This document shows positions 1 to 12,700 of a DNA stretch of 64,000 nt, in pieces. Numbering within the stretch: the stretch's first letter is position 1; each line of letters opens with the position of its first letter. Source of the stretch: Chimonanthus salicifolius. Its lineage: Eukaryota; Streptophyta; Magnoliopsida; Laurales; Calycanthaceae. The notes below the pieces were generated by a model, which saw only the letters and a program-made list of their open reading frames with translations, searched no databases and had not been told where the DNA came from. The translations under genes were made by a program, and so were the position numbers. The DNA is taken from assembly GCA_013350335.1 (NCBI GenBank), contig CM023540.1, forward strand, positions 46,855,222-46,919,221, read 5' to 3'.

Positions 1-2343
1 ACATACAAAACAATGCATAATTTTCATTGCACAACAACAAATAGAAGATTGTAAACATGGTATGTAGTGAATTGTTTCCTTCACCTAGAATCGTCTGAAA
101 TGTATGGTGCTAGCAAGAAATCCAAAGCTGTATAGGCAAGTCTTTACTGCAAAGTTGCTGCAAATTAATTTGAATGTTCTAAGCCATTAAAAACTGATGT
201 TTGTTAATCTCTTTAAGTTTTTTTTATTTACAAAGTGGAGGATTATATCCTACTGCCCCTTCTAAGGTAAATCTAAGGTCACAGGCTTAGAGTGAAGGTC
301 TTGAGTCTATAACATGCCTAATCACACTCAATGCTAATACGATGATAAAACCTTATTTGTAAAAAGGATGGATTCTCCTTTAAATTACTAATACTTTTAA
401 TCAAATCCTATAAGTAAATAGACAGTTGGAGTCATAACTTTTAAAAATATACTAAATACTTTAACTAAATAAAACCATAACGATTACAAGGGTAATAATG
501 ACGTTAAAGTGAAAACCATATATGTTTTGAAACAAAGGTCATTATTAAAGTCTAAAAATCATATCTTTAACCCTTATAAAAAATATAGAATGATAATTAT
601 ATCGCTGGGAAAGACATACAGCTAATAAATTCAGGTTGTAGTTTAGTAGATTTAATATACATATATGAGTGCACATACTGTCGGTTTTATACATGTGACT
701 CAAAACAAAAAATAGGGGTTAGACATATTAGAGATAGTCACCGATCTGGCCCATTTAACAGTAACAAAACTGAACTGGGTTTGCTGGCCCAGTTCAGAAG
801 AGTTCTTAATCTTATGCAGGCTTAGACTGCAAGCAATTCTTGGGTCAGTGTAGGCAAAGGGTTTCTAACGGTTTAAGAATTTAACCAGATCTGATTGCAG
901 GACTATTCTGCTGTTTCCGGGTCCAGAATCTGCTGGTTTTAAACTGAAAACAGAGACTTAAGAGCAGCCACTAAGTTGGCTCAATCTAGAAATATATATC
1001 CATACATATTTATATATTTAATAATAACTGTGACCATATATTGCAGATATTATATAAAAGAATAGGTAAAACTGATTGAAGATGGGAGAATCTGGGTATT
1101 TATTTAATTCACAGTTTTCCCAACTTGCTTACTTAATTTTAAACAAATAACAAAAACTTTAGGAGGAGAAGGCATGGCCAACATACATAAAACGAACAAG
1201 GTGGCTGGCTGGTTTGGGCGAAAACTAGAGAGGTTAAGGGCAGATTCTACGGAGGTTGAAATCAGTCCACATTTAGTTATTTGGGGAAGAAAACTGGGCA
1301 GGTACTGTTCACGGATCAAGGGATTGGGGCATATCTGAGTCACCAATTTATTTGATCCTACCGCTGAATGAAGAAGGGAAAAATCATCACCATCCAACAA
1401 GGATTGGCTGGTTGGCTGGCTCGAAATTTACAAAGGGGAGAAGAGAAAGAAGAAACCCATGGGAGAAGAAGAACATAGAGGAAATTAGAGGGACATGCCT
1501 ATTACTTACTGTAATTTGGGAACAAAGACGACAAAAGCTGGTCACACGGTGGTCCCGAACTCTGCTGCTTGAACCGAAACTTGGTCTTCAAAGAGGAGAG
1601 GAGGAATAAGAACTCAAGAGAGATTTGGGGTTTTTCTTTCCCTTCTTCCGCTGAGGTTTCCGCTGCGATTCCGTCGAGATTTGGTTGCTGTTTCGAAAAG
1701 GGTAAAAGAAGGGAAGGGTTTGCAGGTCTCTTAAAGGGAAGGAGAGTCCTATTGGTAAAGGAATCCCATTGGTGAAAGGATTTTGGACAGTTTCCATTTA
1801 GGTAGGGATTTGAGTTCCAAACGAACAAGGAAGAAGAAGAATCCAATCTGAACAAGGAATCTCATTGATGAAAGGATTTTGGACAGTTTCCATTTAAATA
1901 GGGATTTGAGTCCTAAACGAATAAGGAAGAAGAAGAGTCCAATCTGAATAAGGAATCCCATCGGTGAAAGGATTTTAATAAATTGTCCTTTATTAATTTC
2001 GTCAATCATCAATTAAATTCTACACACTTAAAAATTGGAATTTATTTATTGATTTCACATTCTTAATTGAATATTTGCAATTGTGATTTTAACTTAGGGG
2101 AATTAAAATCTAAGTTGATAATTTATTTTCATTCCCTTAATTTAATTCAAAGGGGATAAATTTGTAAATTCTTATTGGGTAGAAAGTGTGAAATCGGGGT
2201 CTAATATTAAATCCCTAAATTCAATTGTGTTTTTCCAAATAAAATTATCAAATTAAACTAACAAATCAATTTAAACTACAATCATTTTCTAAATTAATTT
2301 TACCCGTCACAACTGACCTGTTACCCCAAGTCGGGTCATTACA
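1..2343 (-). mobile_element. Gypsy-type LTR, left part cut by the window edge
   Basis: This stretch aligns by eye with the interior and right end of the LTR at 55028-61223: the opening bases match the segment from about 56220. It ends at 2343 in a GGGTCATTACA end like the one at 61223. Read on the minus strand the LTR would begin TGTAATGACCCGAC. The bases just right of 2343 are not a polypurine tract, so this is not a 3' LTR with its internal region attached; a solo LTR is likely, but its left end and target duplication are outside the window. It contains a 96-bp tandem repeat (1760-1974). The short open frames at 1100-2012 look like chance frames within the LTR. Confidence 0.8.
1760..1974. 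repeat. 96-bp tandem repeat, about 2.2 copies
   Basis: Copies start at 1760, 1856 and 1952, each opening with GGAATCYCATYGRTGAAAGG. The first two are full length and differ at only a few positions; the third stops after about 23 bases. It lies inside the left-edge LTR. Confidence 0.85.
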
Positions 2344-2990
2344 CAATGTGCAAGGCAATAGTCACCGGAATTTAGAGTTGGAGCCCCACACAATCACCGG
2401 ATCATAGAAAAGAATTCCAAGATAGCATATGTAATGGAAAAAACCAAAAAGAAAGGTTACACAACGAAGCGTATGTAAAAACTGAGAAAAAGTGGGCCCC
2501 ACAGATCACGAGACCAGAATCCATCCTGTGGAAATTAAGGACTAGTAGGGGCGACTGTAGCAATTAAATCTCAGCCATATAAGAGCTCGAAAGCACAAAT
2601 CTGGGCAAAAACAGCTTGGTGGACATCCCTGCAACAGATATGAAAATCTAGCAAAATGGGTCCCACAGTTGACCGAAACCCTAGGTCAACCAGATACTAC
2701 AGGGAAAGGGGTGACTACAGTGGTGAAGTCTCACGAAGATCTGATCCTTGGTTATCTAAAGCAATCTTGCATAAAACTGGGTTTTTTTTTGCTCATAGGT
2801 GTCAAAATCCAAACCAATTCAAATGGACCCCACATGTGGGTGAACCCTAAAACCAACCTTATGGATGGAATCTAGGTAGAAAATGATGTGATATAATGGG
2901 GTATGAAGTCCAAATCCACATGTAGCGAGCAGATCTAAGGATAAAAGTTGGAACTATCCTATGAACCGAATGATGACAATAGGGAAAAAT
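2344..2990. other. Intron or upstream sequence, repeat-like, unassigned
   Basis: No exon of the phosphatase was found here. The stretch has several GTGGGNCCCAC-type motifs (for example near 2492, 2660 and 2825), resembling the 5' leaders of the copia-like elements near 27400, so it may be an old retroelement remnant. The short open frames at 2656-2875 show no recognisable domain. Confidence 0.35.
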
Positions 2991-3780
2991 CTTTTTTTGT
3001 GAAACATTAACGACTTCATTCATTAAAAAAGAACAAGGATTGAGTACATGAGAGGGAATCAAGTATAGGAGAATTATACTAGGTTCCAAGAAGAAGAAAG
3101 AGGGAAAAATGAGAAGAAAAAAACAAAAACAAAAAGCAAAAAGGATCGAACAACAAAATAAGAACAAACACCCCTCCTAACAAAAGATACAAAGAGGAGT
3201 CCCCTAATCCCTATTCTCTCAAGGTTGATGTGATGAAAACAGTTGCAAAGCAGGTCTTTGCTTGTGAACATCTACTTTTGCAAATAAGTTGGCCACACTG
3301 TTCACCAAACGAGGTGTATGAATGAAAGAAATGCCTCCTGCCCTGCATAGCCTCCTGATGTCCCAAGTAATGCTTATCAACCTCCATGGGGGAGATTTCC
3401 TATTACTAGTCCAGGAGATGACATTGGTCAAGTCGCCTTCGATAATGAGATTACCGATTCTATACCTAGTCCAAACCTGGAGAGCTCTCTTGATTGCTCT
3501 CAGTTCTGCCTCATTTGACTCCATAATCCCTAATGGCTAAGAAAATGCTAAAAGCGTCCTACCCCTATCATCATGCAACACCCCTCCAATACCAGCCGGC
3601 CCTGGTTTACCCCTTGCTGCTCCATCCAAATTGAATTTATATAGCCTAAGGGAGGCACTACCCACTCGACTTTACGTTTCCTAGATTTCCCAACCCCTTT
3701 CATGCAGCCTTCCCACGACAAATAGAAATTCTCAGGGGAGAATCTGTCTTGGGTGTTACAAGAGAGATGAAATCTTGAGA
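2991..3780 (-). pseudogene. LINE 3' fragment with RNase H domain (minus strand)
   Basis: Read on the minus strand, the part from about 3640 down to 3219 encodes the end of an L1-type plant LINE polyprotein. It has a weak FNLDGAARGKPGPAGIGG-like strand, then ESNEAELRAIKRALQVW, IIEGDLTNVISW, PPWRLISI and a final NSVANLFAKVD, the RNase H pattern seen in plant LINEs. An in-frame stop lies between the two halves. The minus-strand 3' end falls in an A-rich run at about 2991-2998. The left part of the LINE is missing, as expected for 5'-truncated retroposition. It is a dead copy in a gene intron. Confidence 0.75.
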
Positions 3781-3789
3781 AAACAATTG

Positions 3790-4640
3790 ATGTTCAGAAA
3801 GACTGGTTTCGAAGATCAACGCCTAGGAATTCAAATGCAATCGTTCCTGAATGATTCCATGTTACTTGGGAAATGTGGAGAAAGACAATATAAAATAAAG
3901 AAAATGTGGAGAAAAGAATGTGAATGGAGAAAGAAAATTGAGAAGTAATGAATTTTTCTGATTTTCTATATATAAAAATTGAATATAAATGTGTTTTGAA
4001 ATAAACACTGAAAGATAAAAAAAGTAAAGTCAACCAATCCCAAATATAATGCACCGCTGCAGTATTTTATATGATGCATCCCCTTTCAATTTACTCTCTT
4101 CACATATTTATCTCTTTATATAATTACGTATATATCCGACAACAATATGCTCTAAAGTCTTATTCAGTGGAATTCTTGTGTGATATTAGGGTATGTGAAA
4201 TTGTTGGCAGCCCAACTAAATCTTCATCATTGGTGGGCCTTCTTCATAGGTTGGTTTTTGACCAATCAACATAACCATTAAATTAAAATGTATAGACATC
4301 CTAATATTCTTCTTCATCAAAAGATTTTCCAAAGTAGAAAACTTAGACAACTTGTGTTGCATCCTAAGGTACATGGGTATGGGTACGAGTATTGGTGTTT
4401 GACATGGGTAGGAGGTGTTGGACATGGCGATTCTAAAAGAATAGGATACGGGGATACGACACTGTATTTAAATAAAATTTTATCTAAGTTAATTTCATAT
4501 GAAAATAAGGTGTGAAAATAATACCAATAAAAAATAATATACTGGTTTTACACTAAACATTTAGGTGACAAATATACAGTTATTTTTATTAGGTTCTAAG
4601 AGGGAAGGGTGTTGTAATATTTTAGTCATGTTAGAAAACA
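3790..4640. other. AT-rich intron, nothing recognised
   Basis: No exon, RNA gene or repeat end could be recognised. The open frames here are short and lack known motifs. Confidence 0.5.
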
Positions 4641-4659
4641 ATGTTAAAAAATCTTTCAA

Positions 4660-5345
4660 TCAAAGGAGTTAGAGGCTGCGGAATTATTCCACAAGGCCAA
4701 ATGAAGATTGTGCACTTGGCTCTTATCAGGGACAGACTTCATAGGGTCCAAGATAATGGATTTCTAGAACTCATGGGAGGGTTCTATGTCAAGAGTCTCT
4801 AAGACTAAGAAATTGACCCCCTGGTCTCCCCCACATTAAGGTTTTTTCTAGTTCAATGTGGATGGAGCGACGAGGGGAAAACTGGGCCCGACTAGAATTG
4901 ACGAAGTCCTAAGCCCTGCGTGATCACATTGGGAAGCTTTAGTTGTTTTCCTAGAGTCGATAGGTAGGAGAGAATCGAATGAGGCGGAGCTTTTCAGCAT
5001 TAGGATTGCTTTGACTATTTGGAATTCCCTAGGGTTACGCAAACTTGTTATTGAAAGTGAGTCGCTAAATGTAGTCAAATGGGTATCGGGAGTGAAGAGA
5101 CCCCCGTGGAAGCTGATTCAGTGGTTAGGGAGATTAAGGCTCTACTTATCGATCAAGAAATATCTTTTTCTCAAGTTAGAAGATCGACCAATGAAGTTAC
5201 ATACTTTTTCTCGAAACAGGGAGTTCATTCAACAATCTAGGGTGTCTACCATTTATGATTCACAAGGATAGTGTTTTTGGTGATGAGATGTCTTTCTTTT
5301 GTAATTATGGTTTTTTGGTCATCTCGATGCATGTGATATTGTGGG
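4660..5345 (+). pseudogene. LINE 3' fragment with degraded RNase H domain
   Basis: The + strand encodes broken RNase H blocks: ESNEAE..SIRIALTIWNSLG near 4976-5040, then LVIESESLNVVKWVSG and KRPPWKLI near 5041-5120. The blocks are split by stops and at least one frame change near 4980-5010. It is the same kind of LINE tail as those at 2991-3780, 19126-19815 and 28280-29090, but more decayed. Ends are approximate. Confidence 0.65.
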
Positions 5346-5788
5346 ATGTGATATCAACACCCCAAGTTTGTCATGGGGTTAGAAATTGAAAATGATTTAA
5401 GTTTATCAACGAAGTCAGTAATTATTATTTTACAGTGATAAGAGGACATAAATGACTTAGGACCCATGACATGCTTGTATATTGGGTGAGATTGAACAGA
5501 TACTTAAAAATTTATCTTTTTCCAAAGGTCTTTTCCAATTTGCTGCTTCTCCAAGAACAATGAGCATCTGTTTTCAGAATCTTCAATCTCACTTTTGATC
5601 GTGTCGAAAAAAGCCAGAGTGACTGGCTTCTTGATCTCTATTTATTTCTATCCCATTTGTATTGATGAGGATTGTCAGTTAGAATGGTTAGGAATTTGTT
5701 ATCATTGCTTTATATTCTTGTATAAGAGGTTGGTGCTTCTACTCAGATGAATGCTAACTTAAATTAGCATCTTTCTTGAAATGGCCAG

Positions 5789-5881
5789 CCAAAGCTGATT
5801 GCAGTCTCCAATACAGTAACTTTTGCTAATCCAAAGGCACCTCTTTATCCTCGTTTGGCTCAAGGAAAGTCTTGGAATGAA
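5789..5881 (+). CDS. PAP27-like: Phosphatase exon (residues 1-31 of the visible fragment)
   Basis: 31 codons, PKLIAVSN to AQGKSWNE, bounded by acceptor ...GGCCAG and donor GTAAGT; phase 0 at both ends. It matches the segment just before the MTVTWTSGY block in PAP27-like proteins. The start is inferred from homology, since the preceding exon is outside the window. Confidence 0.88.
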
Positions 5882-6675
5882 GTAAGTATTCTTTCTGTAG
5901 TATTATAAATTCACTCTGGTGGTATTAACCAGTAAATTAATTTTTTGAAGTAAGAATTCATTGTTCTGATCTTTTCAACAATCTGAGAGGGAAAACTAAA
6001 CCTCAAAAAGGCAACCACAAATAGATGGTGATATGTTGATGCTAACAATGATTTATTAAATATGTAAATTACCTGCATTTGGGTGCCTGAATTATCATCC
6101 TCCTCTTGCACTTTTATTTTAGTGGCCAGAATGAGTGTGCATTAGAACCTTTGTATTGGAAATATTCCTCAGATTGGAGAAAATTCGTGAACTTGTGATT
6201 AGATTTGTCCATATGATTCTAAAATGGCCTTTATCCCTCCTAAGCATCAGTGTCATCCTTCTCCTCTGCCTCATGGCAACTGAGTGCTATGTATTTCATC
6301 CTAGGTCTTTGTGGGACTGCCTTAATCTTTTTAGGGAGGGATGGAAATCTAGCCTGTAATGTAATATAGATCATAAATATTTTTCCTGTTTTGCTGATTT
6401 ATTGGTGGTTGTATTTTCCTGCTAGTTTGCTTTAGCTCAATTCCTCTTTGGGCTAGCTGTTCCCTTTGTACATCATCTCTTCTCCCTAATAAATTCTGTT
6501 TTCTCTCTCTCTCTCTCTCGCTCTCTCAAAAAAAAAAAAAAAAAGATCGTAGGAATGCATAGGTGTTCTGAAGCATATCTATAATAATAGAACACCTATT
6601 TTCTATAATCCCATGCAGAACCTGTTATAAGGAAAATGAGAAAAAGAAGAAAATAATGGAAAAGGAGGGAGTAAA

Positions 6676-6706
<31 letters not shown>

Positions 6707-9700
6707 TTCTTGTATACTGTATTGCTTCTTTCTAATAGGAGATACTACATGAATATATAGAGTACATGGTGAAAATGCACTATGCTAATCGGTATGTCTA
6801 CGACACCAATTGATAATGAGACAATGCATAAGCCAAGGAGAGTCCTAGGGAGGGGGGAGTGGTTGAATAGGACTTATTCAAATTATGTGGAATAAAACTA
6901 CATTGTTAAAACTAGAAGGCCCAAATTAAGTCCTATTAGATGAATTGCTCTTATACCAACGAAACAATAATGACCAAATTTTAAATGCTTGATTTAATTT
7001 ATCCAATTAGCAGATAATCAAAGAACATAGGAAATGCAATTAATTAAATCAATTATGAATAAAAATGAACTAAGAACAATATAAATCAATCACATATGAA
7101 CAAGCATGCACCATAGATCAACCACTGCATATGCATTTATAGTGGTTCGGTTACACAGATCTACGTCCACTCTTAGATCCACCCAAACTCAGGTAATCTG
7201 AAATTTCACTAACTCAAATGTAGGGGCACACCCAAATGACTTACAATAGGATTTTTTGATTCGGTGGTTCGATCACACAAATCTACATCCACCAACAGAC
7301 ACACAGACTTTTGATCAGTGGTTCGATCACAGATTTAATCCACTATCAACCGCAAACGATTTATCACAATGATATATAAAACAAACTCTACAAGCTACAC
7401 TTGTGTTAGAATGCTCCAATCATGCACGAAGCGTACTTGCTTCAGTCTCCTCGATTCACGTTCCTTGTTGATTGTCCAGATCCACCGCAATGTGCTCGAT
7501 CAACCAAGGTAAAAGAGGAGTTTTGGGCTCTAGGTTTTTAGGACTCACCTAAAGATAACTTAGATCTCTCTAGACCACTTTCAATTCCAATCAACACAGT
7601 GTGCCTTGAATGCTCCCAACATCAAACCTTAAACGTTTTCTATGTTAGAATTCAAACTTAGAATAATACACTAGTTAGAGTTCAATGATCTCTCAAGGAT
7701 TCACCATGGTTTTCTCAATGAGTGCTTAATTTTTTCTTATTTGAAAAATCTGCAATAAAAAAATTTGCTCAAAATTCCATGAGGGACCTCTTTAAATAAT
7801 TTTGTCCCAACCGTCATCTTCAGAAGACCGATGACTTATTTCGGAAGATCGAAGCCCAAATACTGTCTGTTCAAAATTCCGAACAACACCTTCGGAATAC
7901 CGAAACTCCATGACAACTTAAAGTCAACTCCTTGACACAAGCCAACTTAGCACAACGGCTAGTCTTCGATATAATGAACACAGACTTTTTTTTTTCAAAA
8001 TACCGAAACTTTCCTTCGTTATACCTTTTTGATATCATGGGTATCCCCACCTCACATTGGAGGTGAGACTATTCCCACAGGCATATGTAAACCTCCCAAT
8101 CCACACACACCGGTTAAGTCTACGGGGAGTGACCCATTGGGGTTGAGCATGAGACGAATTCAAGACCCCGCTTCATGAGGCGGGCATCGTGACCGTTAGG
8201 CCAAATATTGAACACACTTGAATAAAGAGCAATTCTTTTGAAGCTCTCTGGACAATCTTCTAAAGCTTTCCTTCGGAATACCGAACATTCATCATCGGGG
8301 TATACTGAACAAATCCTTTAGAATACCGAAAGTCCTGAAATTTCACAGGACTGTTGTCCACCTTCGGAATACTGAAGATAATCCTCAGTATACTGAAATC
8401 TTGATTTTTCATAAATCAACATATGGACTTCTCACACTTGGAATCCAATTTTAATAAACCAATTATGGGCCATGATTGTAAGGTTTATACTAGGGGTAAG
8501 TCTAGGTCGTCTAGGTCTACCTAGGTCCATTTTACTTGACTTGGTTAGCCTTCAACTCATTCTCCTTTGTTGTTGCTTTGCCTTCCACAGTCACTCATCT
8601 GGTCTCCATTTTCACAATCTTCTAGAGGCAAGGTATGGATAGTTGGACATACATACAGACACACTAACACATAATTGAGAACACTCGGGAACACAAATTA
8701 AACTGTGGTTCTAACAATCTTCCTCTTTGTCAATTTCATGAGAAAACCACGAGACCTAAATATAAAACTCGACTTACATAACTTACATCTCAACGAGTTC
8801 AAAATTTACAACTCAATTACATGCAACTATACAAGAGACTCAAGACAACAACAATACACACATGCTTGCTTGGCTCTTGTCTTCTTTGAGAATGCCTATC
8901 AGCTTCATTGTGAATATGCCTGCAAAAACAATACAACTCACAACATATTCCAGGTGGAGTAACTTTCTCCCCTATATGTTAGAAGCTTTCTCCCTCTATA
9001 TGTTAGAATTAATTCTTTTTGCTTTCTCCCCCTATTTATCGGAATTAATACGCTGAAAATTAATTCTTTTGCTCCCCCTATATCAATTTTTCCCTTTCAC
9101 AGAAATTCTCCCTTTTTTCACACATTTGTTCACTTGGAGTTGAAGATTTTATCAAATTTCTCTCCCTTATTCATTGGATTGGAGAATTCATCACATTTTT
9201 CTCTCCCCCTTTTTGTCACCAAATTGACAAAGATATACCAATAATTGGGGGTAAAGGGTAACAAGGAGTTAGAAGGGAGTATTAGAGGGAATAACAACAC
9301 ATATACAGATTCAACTGAGGAATCTCTCCAAACACACATAATCGTCAATTCACATAAACATCAAAATATACTTATAGATTAATCATAACAAAGATTCACT
9401 CCACAACAAGATAGTATCAAATATAAGCTAAGGAATGAATATATCACATAAAAAAACAACAGCAGGACAACACTCATATAGACTCCATGGCACATACCCC
9501 TATGGATTTTCTCAAGTCTACAAATTTAGTTGCATCTCGGGGTTTGGTCATGATGTCTGCCAGTTGGTTTCCTGTTGACACATATTCAAACTTCATCTTC
9601 TTTTCTTCCACTAACTGTCTGATGAAGTGATGTCTAATGTCTATATATTTGGTTCTAGAGTGTTGGACAAGATTCTTAGAGATATTAATGGCACTAGTGT

Positions 9701-12700
9701 TATCACAGGACATGTTCATGTTTCCATTTTCAATACCATAGTCCATTAACATTTGTCTCATCCACAATAGCTGAGTACAACAACTTGGTGTAGCAATATA
9801 TTCAACTTTGGCGGTTGACAAGGACACAAAATTTTGCTTCTTGCTCTGCCACGATACCAAACAGTTGCCAATGTAGAAGCATCTGCCACTAGTGGACTTT
9901 CTATCATCTAGGTTTTTGCCCAGTCAACATCAGTGTATCCCAGTTGCCAATGTAGAAGCATCTGCCACTAGTGGACTTTCTATCATCTAGGTTTTTGCCC
10001 AGTCAACATCAGTGTATCCCCAGTTGCCAATGTAGAAGCATCTGCCACTAGTGGACTTTCTATCATCTAGGTTTTTACCTAGTCAACATCAGTGTATCCC
10101 GCAATGGAAGGGGATGTGTCGAAGGGATACCAGATGCCTAAATCATGTGCCAGCTACATATCGCATTATCCTTTTTACAGCCAATAAATGAGTCCACATA
10201 TGTACCACATCATGTGGCGGGGATGTCCCTATCCATTATAGTATGGACCAGCCGTGGACCATGGAAATTATTTAATGGTTACATGACTTTTTTGAATGGT
10301 AATATGGCTCAAAGTTGCAACTTATGTGGTTGTGGTGGCGAGCACCTTCCTATTGTAACTCCCCGCCCTTTTCCACCCTTCCGAAAATCAGAGTCTAATT
10401 TTTTTTTTAAAAGTTAAAATAAAGTCACAAGGCGAGCTAAGTCCGGACTTCCAAAGTCCGACCCTTAACTGGCCACCCATGTGTGCATGGACTAAGATCA
10501 TGAAAACCAATCCACACATGGAACTAAGTAAAACTTGCGGAATAAATCAAATATGCGGAATAACAACAGGATAACAATCTATTCCATATGAGATAGCAAA
10601 GTACAAGTTATGATTACTTTAAACTAACCATTCATTCAAATTAAATCAAACCATAGCAGTATTACTAAATTTTACATGACCATATAAATGTATTCAAATG
10701 TCAATAAATAACTCCATCCCAACACCCAAGCTCTTATGCTTGGCTTCCCTCGCGGTCCTTGAACTTTCCTTTTCCTGCATCATCCTCTAAGGATAGAATT
10801 AGGGTGTTAGATCAACGCGCCCAATAGGTCTTTCGATTAGGGTTATCACAAGGTTAGTATAAAAACATGCATATAACATATAACACATGATCGTCAAATA
10901 CTTACAAAACAATGCTATGTATGTAAGCACATGTAATGAGTCCCACCCATCACAAATATACATAGCCATCACTTGACGGGATTCTCATCGTCAAGGTAAC
11001 CCACAATGCTCTTTCGTTTACTCTTGATGGGACTCTCATCATCAAGATATTCCTCCTGGCGGGACTCTCATCGCCTAAGGAGGCCCCACAGTTGCATCAC
11101 GGGCATTCCGGCTCCGGTTTCCACATTCATCACCCCATGCCATGCATGAGATGTCAATGAGTACATAATACATGCCATTTGTAAATAAATCATAGCATTC
11201 CAGTTAACTTGAAAACATAATACTTTATCAATAGCTCATAAAATCAAGATAAAACCATATGTAAAATGTGGTTACAAGGAGGTAGGAAAACCTACAGAAA
11301 GTTCACTTAAGTGTTCGTTCTTCTTAACCGTCACCTGTTCACGATTCGTGCGCCGTTCAAGTAGTCCCGATACCTTGTTTATATAACAGCAAGTCAAGAT
11401 AACAATCATTTAATTTTCATTTAAATCTAAGTCCCAAAAACCATCTTGTGGGGTTCGGCCATACCCATGGCCGAACCTCACCCACTTTGGATTTGATCTT
11501 CCTTTTCATTTGATCAATACCATCCATATAAACAATATACCTTGGTAGGGTTTGGCCATACAGCATGGCCGAACCATACCACTTTGGTTTGACCCCTCTT
11601 TCAAGTCCTTTAATCTTTCATTCCATTATAACTTGTATTTACGGTTTTGCCACTAACTAACCCTTGTTTAATTTTTGCTTAATAATCAAGGTCCACCACA
11701 AATCCACCTTAGTGGGGTTCGGCCATACAACATGGCCGAACCTCACCAACCTATATTTGGTCTTTTTTTAATCCTTCATTCATAAGATTAATTACCAACC
11801 TTCCATCTAATTATGTAGCCCTTAACCCTTCATCATCTTCATGGTTCCAAAAATACTCAACTCCATCAAAATCTCTCCATGTATGGCCGAACCCTATGGT
11901 TCCTTATTTCCATCTATTTACACTTTTGCCATTCATGCACTTTCATGATCAATAACATAATCTAACATCATAGTTATACATACCAAAAATCTATTTAAGA
12001 AATTCCTAATGTTCCATGATTTTTATTCTTCAAAACCTCCAAACATGACCCATGCCTCTTTCTATGGGGTTCGGCCATACCCATGGCCGAACCCTATAGT
12101 TCACCTTTCTTTTATTCATCATAGAAACACTAGTAATTTCTAACCATAATCATACTCCAATTACCCATAAAATGGTCCATGGGGTTCGGCCATATACTTA
12201 GCCGAACCCTATGGTTCCCTTGATTCAATCCTTCCCATAATTATTCATGGTTTTGACATAGTAATTTAGCCATAAGAAAAATATGGTTCAGCCATACATT
12301 GGCCGACCCAAGACATACACCTTATCTCCATATTTAACACCTTAACACTTCCATACCTTGTATGGTTTTTATCTCTCAAAACCATAAAAAATAACCATAT
12401 ACTTATCAAATCCTTTCATGGGGTTCGGCCATCCATTGGCCAACCCAAAACATACATCTTATTTCTAATTAAGATATCTAAAAATCTCCATAATATTGCA
12501 TGGTTTTTAACTTCCAAAATACCATCAAAATAACCCAATCACTTCATGGGGTTCGGCCATCCAAAGTGGCTGAACCCTATGATCCATTTTTTATCCTTTT
12601 TAAACAGCACTAACCAAGGTTTAAACCCTTGATGGATTCGGCCATATCATGGCCAAATCATGCTCCCTTTTACCAATTTATTTAACTAAGTTTTTATGAA

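Larger units (their letters stand above)
6820..8715 (-). mobile_element. Copia LTR (3' LTR of a minus-strand element)
   Basis: Read on the minus strand, a purine-rich tract (AAGAGGAAGAT) is followed at 8715 by TGTTAGAACC, a standard LTR start. This sits to the left of the minus-strand copia RNase H remnant, the right order for a 3' LTR. The LTR contains several GTGGTTCG...ACA segments and repeated TTCGGAATACCGAA dyads between about 7840 and 8400. The far end is uncertain; it is placed near 6820, where a TCCTAGGGAGGGGG...TGAATAGGAC block typical of such copia elements lies. No target duplication was identified. Confidence 0.6.

Noticed and set aside
1..5788. Possible upstream exons of the phosphatase
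   Set aside because: The expected block ending in FSGGLSN-like residues was sought on the + strand and not found; the stretch is LTR, LINE and AT-rich intron.
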